Source of the DNA: Plantactinospora sp040120695
GTDB taxonomy: Bacteria > Actinomycetota > Actinomycetes > Mycobacteriales > Micromonosporaceae
Assembly: GCF_040120695.1 (NCBI RefSeq)
Contig: NZ_JBEEAC010000004.1
Coordinates: forward strand, 310,001 to 374,000
DNA length: 64,000 bases
Reading direction: 5' to 3'
Every line of letters begins with the position of its first letter. Within the stretch, counting starts at the first letter, position 1. Positions 26,286 to 34,929 of this stretch are shown piece by piece. Both the position numbers and the translations under genes were made by a program. The notes below the pieces were generated by a model that was given only the letters and a program-made list of their open reading frames with translations, was not told the origin of the DNA and ran no database searches.

Positions 26286-28316
26286 ATGATCGACGCGCCG
26301 CGCGTAGTGGTGAGCGCACCGTCGTCCGGACACGGCAAGACCGCGATCGCGGTCGGCCTGCTCGCCGCGCTCGCCGCCCGAGGACTGGACGCCGCCGGGT
26401 TCAAGGTTGGTCCCGATCACACCGACGCCGCCTACCTCGGGCTCGCCGCCGGACACCCCGGCCGCAACCTCGACCCCCGGCTGGTCGGCCCGCAGCGGAT
26501 CGCCCCGCTCTTCGCGCACGGCTCCGCCGATGCCGAGATCGCGGTGGTGGAGGGCACGATGGGGCTCTTCGACAGCCTGGCCGGCCGGCCCGAGATCGAC
26601 TCGACCGCCGCGATCGCCACCAGCCTGCGGGCCCCGGTGGTGCTGGTCGTCGACGTGGGCTCGATGGGCCAGTCGGTCGCCGCGCTGGCGCACGGCTTCC
26701 GGGCGTACGACGAGATGCTCTGGCTCGGCGGCGTGATCCTGAACCGGGTCGCCTCGGACCGGCACGAGCAACTGCTGCGCGACGCGCTGGACGACATCGG
26801 CGTACCCGTCTTCGGGGCGTTGCGCCGACGGGACCTGCCCGCCGTCCTGCCGTCCCGGCAGCACGGCGTGGTGCCGGTGATGCAGCGCGCCGTGGAGGCG
26901 TACCGGGGGGTGCGCCGGCTCGGAGAGGCGATCGCCGGAGTCGTCGACCTCGACCGGCTGCTGACGCTGGCCCGCTCGGCGCCCCGGGTGCCGGTGACCG
27001 CCTGGTCGGCCGCGGATGCGCTCGCCGAGCTGGGACCGGTCGGCGACCCGCCGACCACGGGTACGGGTACCGTGGTGGCGCTGGCCGGCGGGCCGACCCT
27101 GTCGTACTCGTACGCCGAGACCGCCGAACTGCTGGCGGCGGCCGGCGCCGAGGTGGTCGCCTTCGATCCGCTCCGCGACGAGACCCTGCCGGCGCAGACC
27201 GGTGCGCTGGTGATCGGCGGCGCGCTTCCCGAGACGTACGCCGAGGAGCTGTCGGCGAACCGCCGGCTCTGCATCGCGGTCGCGGAACTTGCCCGTACCG
27301 GCCGCCCGGTGATCGCCGAGGGGGCCGGGCTGCTCTGGCTGTCCCGGGAGTTCGACGGGCGCCCGATGTGTGGAGTGCTGGACGCCACCGGGGTGAGCCT
27401 GGACCGGACCGTGGTCGGGTACCGCGAGGCGACGGCCCGGGCGGACACCCCGGTCGCCCGGCTCGGCGCCCGGCTGGTCGGCTACAAGCAGCATCGCGGG
27501 GTACTGACCCCACGGGCCGGGCAGACCCCGGCGTGGAGCTGGGGCGGTGGCCCGCCGGAGGGCTTCGTCTGGCGTCGGGTGCACGCCTCCCAGTTGACGC
27601 TGCACTGGGCGAGCAGTCCGGTGATCGCCAGTCGCCTGGTCGCCGCTGCCACGTCGGCCGGTACCCCGTCCGGCCCGGCGCCCGCGTCGCCGACGGTTCC
27701 GGTCGCGCCGGCTGGCGCCGCGCCCTCGGCGGGGGCGGTGGGCCCGGCCGCGCCGGTGTCGCCAGGATCGGTCGGATCGTCGGCTCCGGTCTCCCCGTCG
27801 GCTCCGGTCTCCCCGTCGGCTCCGGTGCCACCGGCGGCCCCGGGTTCGCCGTCGGCTCCGGTTTCGCCGCCGGCTCCGGTCGGGCCGGCTGTTTCGGTCT
27901 CGCCACCGGCTCCGGTCTCGCCCTCGGGCGCTGGCCAGTCTGCCGTTCCGGTCTCGCCCTCGGGTGCTGGTCGGCCTGCCGTTCCGGTCGGCCCGGACGC
28001 AACCGGTCCACGGCAGCCAACTGCCGGCCCCGCGTCCGGTCGCCCTGCCCCGTCTGGTGGTGCTGCCCCGTCTGGTGGTGCTGCGTCACGTGGTGGTGCT
28101 GCGTCCTCCGGTGGCGGTGTGCTCCCTGGTGGCGCTGGGCCGACTGACGGCGGTCCGATCCGGCCGGGTGCCGGCTCGCGGGCCGTCCCCGCGCCGAGGG
28201 CCGCCGGCTCCGACACCGAGTCGCCGGTGGAGGCTGCCGGACCGGGCGGAACGGTCGGGTCCGAGCCGGCGACCGGCGCCGTGCCGAACAGTCCGGCGGC
28301 TGGACCGGTGGCGTGA
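26286..28316 (+). CDS. cobB: cobyrinic acid a,c-diamide synthase CobB-like, with altered glutaminase site and long tail
   Basis: A 676-residue CobB/CbiA-like protein; family members are about 450. The synthetase half is canonical: APSSGHGKT P-loop (residues 9-17), GFKVGPDHTDAAYL, GRNLDPRL, VEGTMGLFDSLAG. In the class I glutaminase half the usual nucleophile Cys (ECxG context) is Gly 346 (IAEGAGLLWL). The C-terminal His pair context (S-x-L-H-x-H) reads ASQLTLHW, with Thr 438 where the first His is expected. Glutamine hydrolysis is therefore doubtful; free ammonia or a partner glutaminase might serve. Residues from about 450 on form a Pro/Ser/Ala/Gly tail with PVSPSAP-type repeats. ATG 26286 follows GAGGAG. 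Assignment of the family is firm, activity uncertain. Confidence 0.88.
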   Translation: MIDAPRVVVSAPSSGHGKTAIAVGLLAALAARGLDAAGFKVGPDHTDAAYLGLAAGHPGRNLDPRLVGPQRIAPLFAHGSADAEIAVVEGTMGLFDSLAGRPEIDSTAAIATSLRAPVVLVVDVGSMGQSVAALAHGFRAYDEMLWLGGVILNRVASDRHEQLLRDALDDIGVPVFGALRRRDLPAVLPSRQHGVVPVMQRAVEAYRGVRRLGEAIAGVVDLDRLLTLARSAPRVPVTAWSAADALAELGPVGDPPTTGTGTVVALAGGPTLSYSYAETAELLAAAGAEVVAFDPLRDETLPAQTGALVIGGALPETYAEELSANRRLCIAVAELARTGRPVIAEGAGLLWLSREFDGRPMCGVLDATGVSLDRTVVGYREATARADTPVARLGARLVGYKQHRGVLTPRAGQTPAWSWGGGPPEGFVWRRVHASQLTLHWASSPVIASRLVAAATSAGTPSGPAPASPTVPVAPAGAAPSAGAVGPAAPVSPGSVGSSAPVSPSAPVSPSAPVPPAAPGSPSAPVSPPAPVGPAVSVSPPAPVSPSGAGQSAVPVSPSGAGRPAVPVGPDATGPRQPTAGPASGRPAPSGGAAPSGGAASRGGAASSGGGVLPGGAGPTDGGPIRPGAGSRAVPAPRAAGSDTESPVEAAGPGGTVGSEPATGAVPNSPAAGPVA

Positions 28317-28350
28317 TCTGGATCGGTGGCGCATGATCCGGATCGGTGGC
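28311..28350. repeat. 20-bp tandem duplication at the cobB stop
   Basis: Two adjacent 20-base units differ at two positions: GCGTGATCTGGATCGGTG and GCATGATCCGGATCGGTG plus GC. The cobB stop codon lies in the first. Confidence 0.65.
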
Positions 28351-28421
28351 GAGCGGCCTGGGTCTGGCCGATGGGACACCGTCGAGAGGCGGTCGGGCGA
28401 CGAGTGGGGTGAGCCGGCGGT

Positions 28422-29003
28422 ATGAGCGGAGAGGTGGCAGTGCGCCGCTTTCCGACCCTGACCGTGTCGACGCCTCGGGTGTACGTACGCCCGCTGAGAG
28501 GGTCGGACGCGAAGGCGGTCTCGGCGATCTTCGCCGACAAGCAGACTCAACGCTGGCTGCCGTTCCAGCGGGAACTCGGGGAGATCGACGCCGACGCCTG
28601 GTGCACCGAGATGGCCCAGGAGCGGCGGGACAGTGGTAATGGCGACCACTACGGCGTGATCCGGCGCGAGGACGAGCGGCTGGTGGGCTGCCTGTGGACC
28701 AAGCGCACCGACTGGGGCGGCCGGGTCACCGAGGTGTCGTACGCGATCGCGCCGGAGGCGCGGGGCTTCGGCATGGCGGCGGAGGCGGTCGACGCGATAG
28801 CCGTCGCGTTGATCCTGGAGCACGGCTTCCAGCGGCTCGAACTGCGGGTGGCGCCCGGCAACACCGCGTCTCGGCGGGTCGCGGAGAAGGCCGGTTTCAC
28901 CTACGAGGGGCTGCTGCGCAACGCCGGGTACGTGCACAGCGGCCGGGTCGACCTGGAGGTCTGGTCCCTGGTCGCCGCCGACCTGCACTCACCCGGAACC
29001 TGA
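28422..29003 (+). CDS. GNAT family N-acetyltransferase (RimJ/RimL-like)
   Basis: The 193-residue protein has the RimJ/RimL-type arrangement: VYVRPLRGSDAKAV near the N-terminus, the acetyl-CoA loop EARGFGMAAEAVDA (about residues 110-123), and ELRVAPGNTASRRVAEKAGFTYEGLLRN. The last motif is typical of enzymes acetylating protein N-termini or small amines. ATG 28422 is the start; upstream lies the short tandem duplication and about 70 bases without features. It converges on the PBP gene, and the 109-base gap between the two stops has no clear hairpin. Confidence 0.85.
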   Translation: MSGEVAVRRFPTLTVSTPRVYVRPLRGSDAKAVSAIFADKQTQRWLPFQRELGEIDADAWCTEMAQERRDSGNGDHYGVIRREDERLVGCLWTKRTDWGGRVTEVSYAIAPEARGFGMAAEAVDAIAVALILEHGFQRLELRVAPGNTASRRVAEKAGFTYEGLLRNAGYVHSGRVDLEVWSLVAADLHSPGT

Positions 29004-29112
29004 CGGCGACCCGGTCGGTTCCCAGCACGAGGATCCCGCGCCGTCGCAGCCACCCCCCGGGGCACCCGGCCGGCGGGACCGCCTGTGGCGGGCTCGGCGA
29101 GGACCGGCCCGG

Positions 29113-31278
29113 TCAGCCGGTGAGTTCGTCCGAGGGCGGGTTGAACTGGCGTACCGGCTGGTCCTTCAGTGCGTCTTTCAGGAATCCGGCGACGGTGTCG
29201 ATGGGTTTGTTCGCCGGGCCCGAGCCGACCGGGTTCATCGGGCTGTCCGGGTCGGAGAGGAAGCTCGCGGCGGCCAGTTCAGGGGTGTAACCCACGAACC
29301 AGGCGGCCCGGTCGCTGTCGGTGGTACCGGTCTTGCCGGCAACCGGCCGACCGACGATGCCCCGGACCCGGTCGGCGGTCGACCAGCCGCCGCAGGACCC
29401 CCGGGCCGGGGTGTCCCCGGTCGGGCACCGGGCGGCGTCGGTGGCGGCGCGGGCCGCGTCGGCGCTGACCTCCTGGCTACACCTCGGCAGCGCGATCTCC
29501 AGATCCATCCCGGCGCCGGTCCGGTACGTCGCCGGCATGCCGTCCGGCCCGACGATCGAGGTGACCGGCAGCGCCTCGCAGAACCGTCCCTCGGCGGCGA
29601 CCGTGGCGTACGCGTTGGCCATCTCCAGCGGGGTGACGTCGGAAACCCCGAGGGTGAACGAGCCCCACTTGTTCGCCTGGATCGGCGACGCCTGCCGCTT
29701 GTCGATGTCGGTACGCCACTGCAGGCCCAACCGTTCGGCGAGCCGGACCACGTTCTCGGCACCAACCTTCTGCTCCAACCAGACGAAATACGTGTTGACC
29801 GACTTGCCGAAGCCGGACCACATGGTCTGGTGCCCGCTCATCGCGCCGCTGGCGTTCGACGGGCACCAGTAGCCGCCGCAGTCCGTCGGGCCACCGCTGC
29901 CGTCCGGGTAGATCGACACGAACCGGTGCGGTGAGTTGAACGCTGTACTGAGCGGAAGTCCGGCGTCCAGCGCGGCGAGCATGGTGAACATCTTGAACGT
30001 CGATCCCGCCTGGTAGCCGGGGAGATCTCCGCCGCCGAGCAGCGGGACCACGGTGTTCGGGTAGTTGCCCTTCATCCGGTTGCGCCGGCTCGGGTCGGAG
30101 TGTGGGCCGTTCTCGCTCTGGTCCAGCGAATAGTTCCGGTTCACCGCCATCGACCTGACGTACCCGGTGCCGGGTTCGACCGCGACCAGGCCGTGACCGA
30201 ACGGGCTGTTGTTGGAGATCGCGGACTGCACCTGGTCGTCGGCGATCTCCTGCATCTTCGGGTCCAGGCTGGTGATGATGGTGTAACCGCCCCGGCGCAG
30301 CTTGTCCAGGCGTTCGAGCGAGTTGCTGCCGAACGCTGGCTGCGCCGCCCACCAGGCCTTCAGGTAGTCGCAGAAGAATCCCCAGCCGTTGTGCTCCTCC
30401 GGCACCGAGATGCAGTCGTTCGGCGGGTTGCTGAGGCGCAGCTGGATCGGTTCGGCCTTCGCCGCCGCCGTGTCCTGTGGAGACAGGTAGCCCATCGCCT
30501 GCATCCGGTCGAGTACGTAGTTGCGCCGGTCCGTGGCGGCCTTTCGGTCCGAGCTGGCCGGGTCGTACGTGGTCGGCGCCTTGACCAGCCCGGCTAGGGT
30601 GGCCGCCTCGACCGGAGTGAGGTCCTTCGGGAGCTTCGAGAAGAAGATCTCCGATGCCGAGTAGATGCCGTATGCCCGATGGCCGAAGTAGGCCGCGTTG
30701 AGGTAGCGCTCCAGGATCTGCGACTTCGAGACCTCCTTCTCCAGGTCGAGGGCGAGTCGCATCTCCCGGAGCTTGCGCAGCGGCGTCTGCTCCGTGGCCT
30801 GCCGGGCCTCCATCGGGGTTGTCGCGCTGTCCCGCAGGGCCATCCGGACGTACTGCATGGTCAGCGTCGAGGCGCCCTGGGACACCCCACCGGCCTGCTG
30901 GTTGGCGACGAAGGCCCGGAGCACGCCCTTGGGGTCGACTCCGTTGTGCTCGTAGAACCGGGAGTCCTCCGAGGCCACGATCGCCTGCTGGATGTACGGC
31001 GACATCTGGGAGAGCGGCACGTACCGCCGGTGTTCCTCGTAGAAGGTGGTGATCAGGGTCGTCCCGTCGGCGGCGTAGACGTAGCTGGTCTGTGCGGGCG
31101 CCGCGGCGAGCAGGTCGGCGGGGGTCTTCTCCACCAGGTCGGCACCGGCCTTGGCGGCCAGGCCGCCGACCGCGACGAACGGGAACAACGCCGCCGCGAC
31201 GACCACACCGGCGATGAGTCCGGCACGGAGCAGGGGTACGAGTCGACCAGGGGCAGGGCGGGTGGTGGGGTCCGTCAC
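29113..31278 (-). CDS. bifunctional class A penicillin-binding protein (GT51 plus transpeptidase)
   Basis: This 721-residue enzyme polymerises and cross-links peptidoglycan. After an N-terminal membrane helix (AGLIAGVVVAAALFPFVAV) comes the GT51 domain, with catalytic Glu in ASEDSRFYEHNGVD, QGASTLTMQYVRM and LNAAYFGHRAYGI. The transpeptidase domain has AGSTFKMF (Ser-x-x-Lys), KSVNTYF (the SxN motif) and AGKTGTT (KTG). It is complete for the family, without PASTA repeats. The start GTG 31278 lies unusually close (one base) to GGAGG, so initiation may be inefficient or begin slightly further in. It diverges from cobC. Confidence 0.93.
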   Translation of the reverse strand: MTDPTTRPAPGRLVPLLRAGLIAGVVVAAALFPFVAVGGLAAKAGADLVEKTPADLLAAAPAQTSYVYAADGTTLITTFYEEHRRYVPLSQMSPYIQQAIVASEDSRFYEHNGVDPKGVLRAFVANQQAGGVSQGASTLTMQYVRMALRDSATTPMEARQATEQTPLRKLREMRLALDLEKEVSKSQILERYLNAAYFGHRAYGIYSASEIFFSKLPKDLTPVEAATLAGLVKAPTTYDPASSDRKAATDRRNYVLDRMQAMGYLSPQDTAAAKAEPIQLRLSNPPNDCISVPEEHNGWGFFCDYLKAWWAAQPAFGSNSLERLDKLRRGGYTIITSLDPKMQEIADDQVQSAISNNSPFGHGLVAVEPGTGYVRSMAVNRNYSLDQSENGPHSDPSRRNRMKGNYPNTVVPLLGGGDLPGYQAGSTFKMFTMLAALDAGLPLSTAFNSPHRFVSIYPDGSGGPTDCGGYWCPSNASGAMSGHQTMWSGFGKSVNTYFVWLEQKVGAENVVRLAERLGLQWRTDIDKRQASPIQANKWGSFTLGVSDVTPLEMANAYATVAAEGRFCEALPVTSIVGPDGMPATYRTGAGMDLEIALPRCSQEVSADAARAATDAARCPTGDTPARGSCGGWSTADRVRGIVGRPVAGKTGTTDSDRAAWFVGYTPELAAASFLSDPDSPMNPVGSGPANKPIDTVAGFLKDALKDQPVRQFNPPSDELTG

Positions 31279-31416
31279 GCCTCCAAGCTATGATGAATCC
31301 CGGTAAAACATGATAAAGATTCGCGGATATCCGAGCCTTCTGCCCGGTCGCTTCGGTTACCCCCGATCCGCTCCGCGACGCCCGCTGGCCGCCGCGACCG
31401 GCCGCCCGGCAGGATC
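31279..31416. promoter_or_regulatory. AT-richer divergent promoter region (PBP / cobC)
   Basis: The stretch 31284-31330 is clearly richer in A/T than its surroundings and holds TATGAT (31289-31294, plus strand) and TATCAT (31315-31310, minus strand), both close to -10 consensus. No good -35 matches at 17 bases. No B12-box or riboswitch fold was recognised ahead of cobC. Confidence 0.35.
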
Positions 31417-32550
31417 ATGCCCATGCACCGGCCAGCACCCGCACCGAAACCCGCCGAGCCCGATCTCGGTCACCACGGCGACGTCGAGCTGGCTCCGGGG
31501 CTGGTGGATCTCGCGGTCAACGTCCAGCGGCATCCGATGCCGGCCTGGTTGCGGGAGCCGATCGTCGCCTCGCTGGAGGCGCTGACCGCCTACCCCGATC
31601 CAGCCCCGGCCCGGGCCGCCGTCGCCGCCCGGCATCGCCGGCCGGTCGACGAGGTGCTGCTGACCGCCGGGGCGGCAGAGGCGTTCGTGCTGCTCGCCCA
31701 GGCACTCCGGGCCGCGCGTCGGCCGGTCGTCGTGCATCCCCAGTTCACCGAGCCCGAGGCGGCGCTGCGGGCGGCCGGGCACCGGGTCGAGCGGGTACTG
31801 CTGCCGGCGGAGAGCGGCTTCCGGCTGGACCCCGGACGGGTACCGGCCGACGCCGACCTGGTCTTCGTCGGCAACCCGACCAACCCCACCTCGGTACTCC
31901 ACCCGGCGGGCGTACTGGCCGGACTGGCCCGCCCCGGCCGGGTGCTGGTCGTCGACGAGGCCTTCGCCGACTCCACCATCCGCGCCGATGCCGATGCCGA
32001 TGCTGGCACCGGGGCGGGCGGTGGAGCCGGGGCCGCCGGGGACGTCGCCGAACCCGAGTCGCTGGCGGCCCGGCGTGACCTACCGGGGCTGGTCGTGGTG
32101 CGGAGCCTCACCAAGACCTGGGGACTGGCCGGACTCCGCATCGGCTACCTGCTCGCTCCGGCCGAGCTGGTCGAGCGGCTGGCGGCGGTGCAACCGCTCT
32201 GGGCGGTCTCCACCCCGGCGCTCGCCGCGGCGGCGGCCTGCGCCACGCCCGCTGCGGTGGAGGCGGAGCGCCGGATCGCCGCCCGGCTCGCCGCCCGGCG
32301 GGCGTACCTGGTCCGGCGCCTCGGCGAGCTGCCCCTGGTACGCGTCGCGGGCACCCCGGCCAGCGCGTTCGTCCTGGTGCACCTGCCCGGGGCGGCGCGG
32401 GTACGGCTGGCCCTGCGTGACCGGGGCTTCGCGGTACGGCGCGGGGACACCTTCCCGGGGCTCGGCCCCGACTGGCTCCGGCTCGCGGTACGGGACACTG
32501 CCACCACCGACCTCTTCGTGGCCGCGCTGGCCGGAATCCTGGAGGCATGA
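31417..32550 (+). CDS. cobC: CobC-like PLP-dependent threonine-phosphate decarboxylase / aminotransferase
   Basis: This 377-residue fold-type I PLP enzyme resembles histidinol-phosphate aminotransferase. Encoded next to cobT, it is most likely the CobC/CobD(Salmonella)-type enzyme that makes aminopropanol phosphate for the nucleotide loop. The internal aldimine Lys is in SLTKTWGLAGLRIGY (about residue 233), with the conserved GNPTNPTS and VVDEAFADS upstream. A 15-20-residue Asp/Ala/Gly insert (ADADADAGTGAGGG) follows the latter; it is likely a loop. Two in-frame ATG codons (31417, 31423) open the gene. The stop overlaps the cobT start. Confidence 0.8.
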   Translation: MPMHRPAPAPKPAEPDLGHHGDVELAPGLVDLAVNVQRHPMPAWLREPIVASLEALTAYPDPAPARAAVAARHRRPVDEVLLTAGAAEAFVLLAQALRAARRPVVVHPQFTEPEAALRAAGHRVERVLLPAESGFRLDPGRVPADADLVFVGNPTNPTSVLHPAGVLAGLARPGRVLVVDEAFADSTIRADADADAGTGAGGGAGAAGDVAEPESLAARRDLPGLVVVRSLTKTWGLAGLRIGYLLAPAELVERLAAVQPLWAVSTPALAAAAACATPAAVEAERRIAARLAARRAYLVRRLGELPLVRVAGTPASAFVLVHLPGAARVRLALRDRGFAVRRGDTFPGLGPDWLRLAVRDTATTDLFVAALAGILEA

Positions 32551-33632
32551 TGTTGGACGCCACCCTGGCCGAGATCGGTCCACTCGACGAGCCGGCCATG
32601 GCCGCGGCTCGGGACCTGAACGCCAGACTGACCAAGCCGGCCGGTTCGCTGGGCGCCCTGGAGGAACTCTCGGTACGCCTGGCCGGGCTCGCCGGTGCCT
32701 GTCCACCACCGCTGCCCGAGCCTGCCGCGGTGGCGATCTTCGCCGCCGACCACGGCGTGCACGCCCAGGGGGTGACCCCGTGGCCGCAGGAGGTCACCGC
32801 ACAGATGGTGGCCAACTTTCTCGCCGGCGGTGCGGTGGTGAACGCCTTCGCCGGGCAGTCCGGCGCCGCGGTCACCGTGGTCGATGTCGGGGTGGCCACC
32901 CCGGTGGCGCAGGTACGGGTGCCGGCGCAGCGGCCGGGCCGCTCGACTCCCCGGCTGGTCGACGCGAAGGTGCGGGCCGGCAGCCGGGACATGAGTGTCC
33001 AGCCCGCCCTGACCCGGGACGAGGCACGCAGTGCGGTCGAGACCGGCATCCGGGTGGCGTACGACCTGGTCGACACCGGTGCGGGGATCCTGGTCACCGG
33101 TGACATGGGGATCGGCAACACCACGGCTGCCGCCGCGCTGATCGCCGCCTTCGCCGGGATGGACCCGGCCGAGGCCACCGGACGGGGCACCGGGGTCGAC
33201 GATCCGACGTACGCCCGCAAGGTGGCCGTGGTGCGGGCGGCGCTGGCCCGGCACGTACCCGATCCGGCCGATCCGCTCGGGGCGCTGGCCTCGGTCGGCG
33301 GGCTGGAGCACGCGGCGCTGGCGGGCTTTGTCCTGGGCGGCGCCGCGCGGCGTGTCCCGGTGCTGCTGGACGGGGTGAGCGCGGTCGCCGCCGCGCTCGC
33401 GGCGGCCGCCTTCGCCCCGGACGCGGTCGGCGCGATGGTCGCCGGGCACCGCTCGGCCGAGCCGGGCGCGAGCGCCGGTTTGGACCGGCTGGGCCTGCTG
33501 CCGATAATCGATCTGGGCCTACGGCTCGGCGAGGGCACCGGCGCCCTGCTTGCCTATCCGGTGGTCGCCAGTGCGGTGCGGGTTCTGCACGAGGTGGCCA
33601 CGTTCGACGCGGCGGGAGTGTCGGAAAATTAA
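32547..33632 (+). CDS. cobT: nicotinate-nucleotide--dimethylbenzimidazole phosphoribosyltransferase CobT
   Basis: This 361-residue enzyme activates the lower ligand of cobalamin. Hallmarks: LTKPAGSLGALEELSVRLAG (in parts KPAGSLGALE), FAADHGVHAQGV, TGDMGIGNTTAAAAL, GRGTGVDD and the catalytic Glu in GLRLGEGTGALLAYP. The ATG overlaps the cobC stop. The final residues FDAAGVSEN are close to the family's usual end. The last codons and TAA lie at the junction with the inserted IS, so the original stop may have been replaced. The stop shares the TTAA sequence with the antisense tnpB stop. Confidence 0.93.
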   Translation: MMLDATLAEIGPLDEPAMAAARDLNARLTKPAGSLGALEELSVRLAGLAGACPPPLPEPAAVAIFAADHGVHAQGVTPWPQEVTAQMVANFLAGGAVVNAFAGQSGAAVTVVDVGVATPVAQVRVPAQRPGRSTPRLVDAKVRAGSRDMSVQPALTRDEARSAVETGIRVAYDLVDTGAGILVTGDMGIGNTTAAAALIAAFAGMDPAEATGRGTGVDDPTYARKVAVVRAALARHVPDPADPLGALASVGGLEHAALAGFVLGGAARRVPVLLDGVSAVAAALAAAAFAPDAVGAMVAGHRSAEPGASAGLDRLGLLPIIDLGLRLGEGTGALLAYPVVASAVRVLHEVATFDAAGVSEN

Positions 33633-34810
33633 CGCTTCCCTATGGCTGGAAGCCGGGGGATTTCTGGCTCAGACCGCACGAGACCACCGCCCTGGAAGGA
33701 GGTGATCGCATGTCTCACGTCGTCGGCGCCAGCACGGTCGCGCTCTGCCGTGGCGAGGATCGTCCTCGCGGCGTTCCGGTCGCGGCAGGCGGTGTGCCCG
33801 CAGGTGTCGCACCGGAAGACTCTGACATCCAGCCCGAGGCGGTGCTTGGCTCTCGTACCGCACTGCGAGCAGGTCATCGTGGTGTAGGCGGGCGGTACCA
33901 GCACCACCTTCCGGCCCGCCCGCATGCCACGCTCGACCAGTTCCCGCTTCGCCGCCCCGATCGCCGCGTCGGCGGCCTTGCGGGCCATCTGGGATCTGGT
34001 GAGGAATGTGGGTGTGAAGTCCTCGACGGCGATCGTGGCGTGGTTGTCGATGACCTTCTTGGCCCAGATGCGGGCGTCGTGGCTGTTCTGCCGGGCCGCC
34101 TTCTTCGCCAGCTTCGCCGCCTGCCGTTTGGCGCGCAGGTAGCCGTTCCACGGCGGAGCGCCCTTCGGCCTGCGACGCCGGGCCATCCGGCGCTGCGCCT
34201 TGGCCAGTTCGGCGGCGCAGCGTTTGCGGTGGCCGAGGTACGGCAGGTCGTAGGCGGCATCTGTCGTGGTTGCGGTCGTCGTGACACCCCAGTCCACACC
34301 GATCCCACCCGCAACGTCAGGCGCCGATGCGGCCTCGCGGCGGACAACGAAGGACGCGTACCAGTGCCCGAGGCAGTCCTGGTAGACCCGGACACTGGTC
34401 GGAGCGGACGGCAACTCGCGGGACCAGACGACCGGAATTCTGACGCCGCCGGGCAGCCGCAGTCGACGGTCGCGGATCGAGAACCCGCGCACCGTGTATT
34501 CGAGGCTGGGCAGCGTGTCCTTCAACCGCTTGACTGTCGGGCGACCTCGCCCCTTCACCGTGAAGGAGGGTTGAAGGGCAAGAGCGTAGGTACGCAACGT
34601 CTGCTGCTGGGCGACTTGAGAGCCTTCCCGCAGCCACGACGAGCCGGCCCGCGCCTCGGTCAGCAGTTTAGACAGCTTGCCGAACGTGGGTTTACGGCCG
34701 GTCTTGTACTGGTGGACGGCCTCGTTCCACAACCAGCGACACCGCCCCCACTCCGCCAACAGCACGGCCTCTGCGGTCACGCCGGGGCGCAACCGGTAGG
34801 TGTACCGCAC
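33629..34810 (-). CDS. tnpB: TnpB/IS1341-type RNA-guided nuclease of an IS200/IS605-family element
   Basis: A 393-residue TnpB. GTG 34810 is the start, with GGAGGAGACG before it, giving VRYTYRLRPGV. The RuvC triad is present: Asp in IGVDWGVTTT (about 172), Glu in IAVEDFTP (about 262) and Asp in ACRDRNAARTIL (about 343). The zinc ribbon CSQCG...CDTCGH sits between the last two. The protein looks intact and full length. No TnpA tyrosine transposase is adjacent. Known TnpBs cut DNA using an omega RNA made from the 3' end of their gene plus a guide from flanking DNA. Here that flank is the cobT 3' end. It is antisense to the cob operon. Confidence 0.92.
   Translation of the reverse strand: MRYTYRLRPGVTAEAVLLAEWGRCRWLWNEAVHQYKTGRKPTFGKLSKLLTEARAGSSWLREGSQVAQQQTLRTYALALQPSFTVKGRGRPTVKRLKDTLPSLEYTVRGFSIRDRRLRLPGGVRIPVVWSRELPSAPTSVRVYQDCLGHWYASFVVRREAASAPDVAGGIGVDWGVTTTATTTDAAYDLPYLGHRKRCAAELAKAQRRMARRRRPKGAPPWNGYLRAKRQAAKLAKKAARQNSHDARIWAKKVIDNHATIAVEDFTPTFLTRSQMARKAADAAIGAAKRELVERGMRAGRKVVLVPPAYTTMTCSQCGTRAKHRLGLDVRVFRCDTCGHTACRDRNAARTILATAERDRAGADDVRHAITSFQGGGLVRSEPEIPRLPAIGKR
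33638..33659 (-). repeat. right-end palindromic motif of the IS (omega RNA 3' region)
   Basis: On the minus strand it reads CCCCGGCTTCCAGCCATAGG, with a GGCT/AGCC stem. It lies inside the last codons of tnpB. It resembles the left-end motif, and in this family the omega RNA ends at the element's right edge. Confidence 0.6.
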
Positions 34811-34907
34811 CGTCTCCTCCACAACTGGAAGCATCCCAGCCGCATCCGACAGTTTCGCCCAGCCGCCAGGAGCCGATGCCATGCCGACCACGCCTGACCA
34901 CCCTCTC

Positions 34908-34929
34908 CTCCCCATGGCTGAAGCCAGGG
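34908..34929 (-). repeat. left-end palindromic motif of the IS
   Basis: On the minus strand it reads CCCTGGCTTCAGCCATGGGG, matching the right-end motif apart from one indel and a few substitutions, in the same orientation. TGGC/GCCA can pair around TTCA. Confidence 0.6.

Noticed and set aside
26129..28147. Long plus- and minus-strand frames overlapping cobB
   Set aside because: They are Arg/Pro-rich shadows of cobB in other frames; cobB has the family motifs and the ribosome site.
31279..31416. Cobalamin riboswitch before cobC
   Set aside because: No B12-box-like sequence or long structured leader was seen; the gap is only 138 bases.
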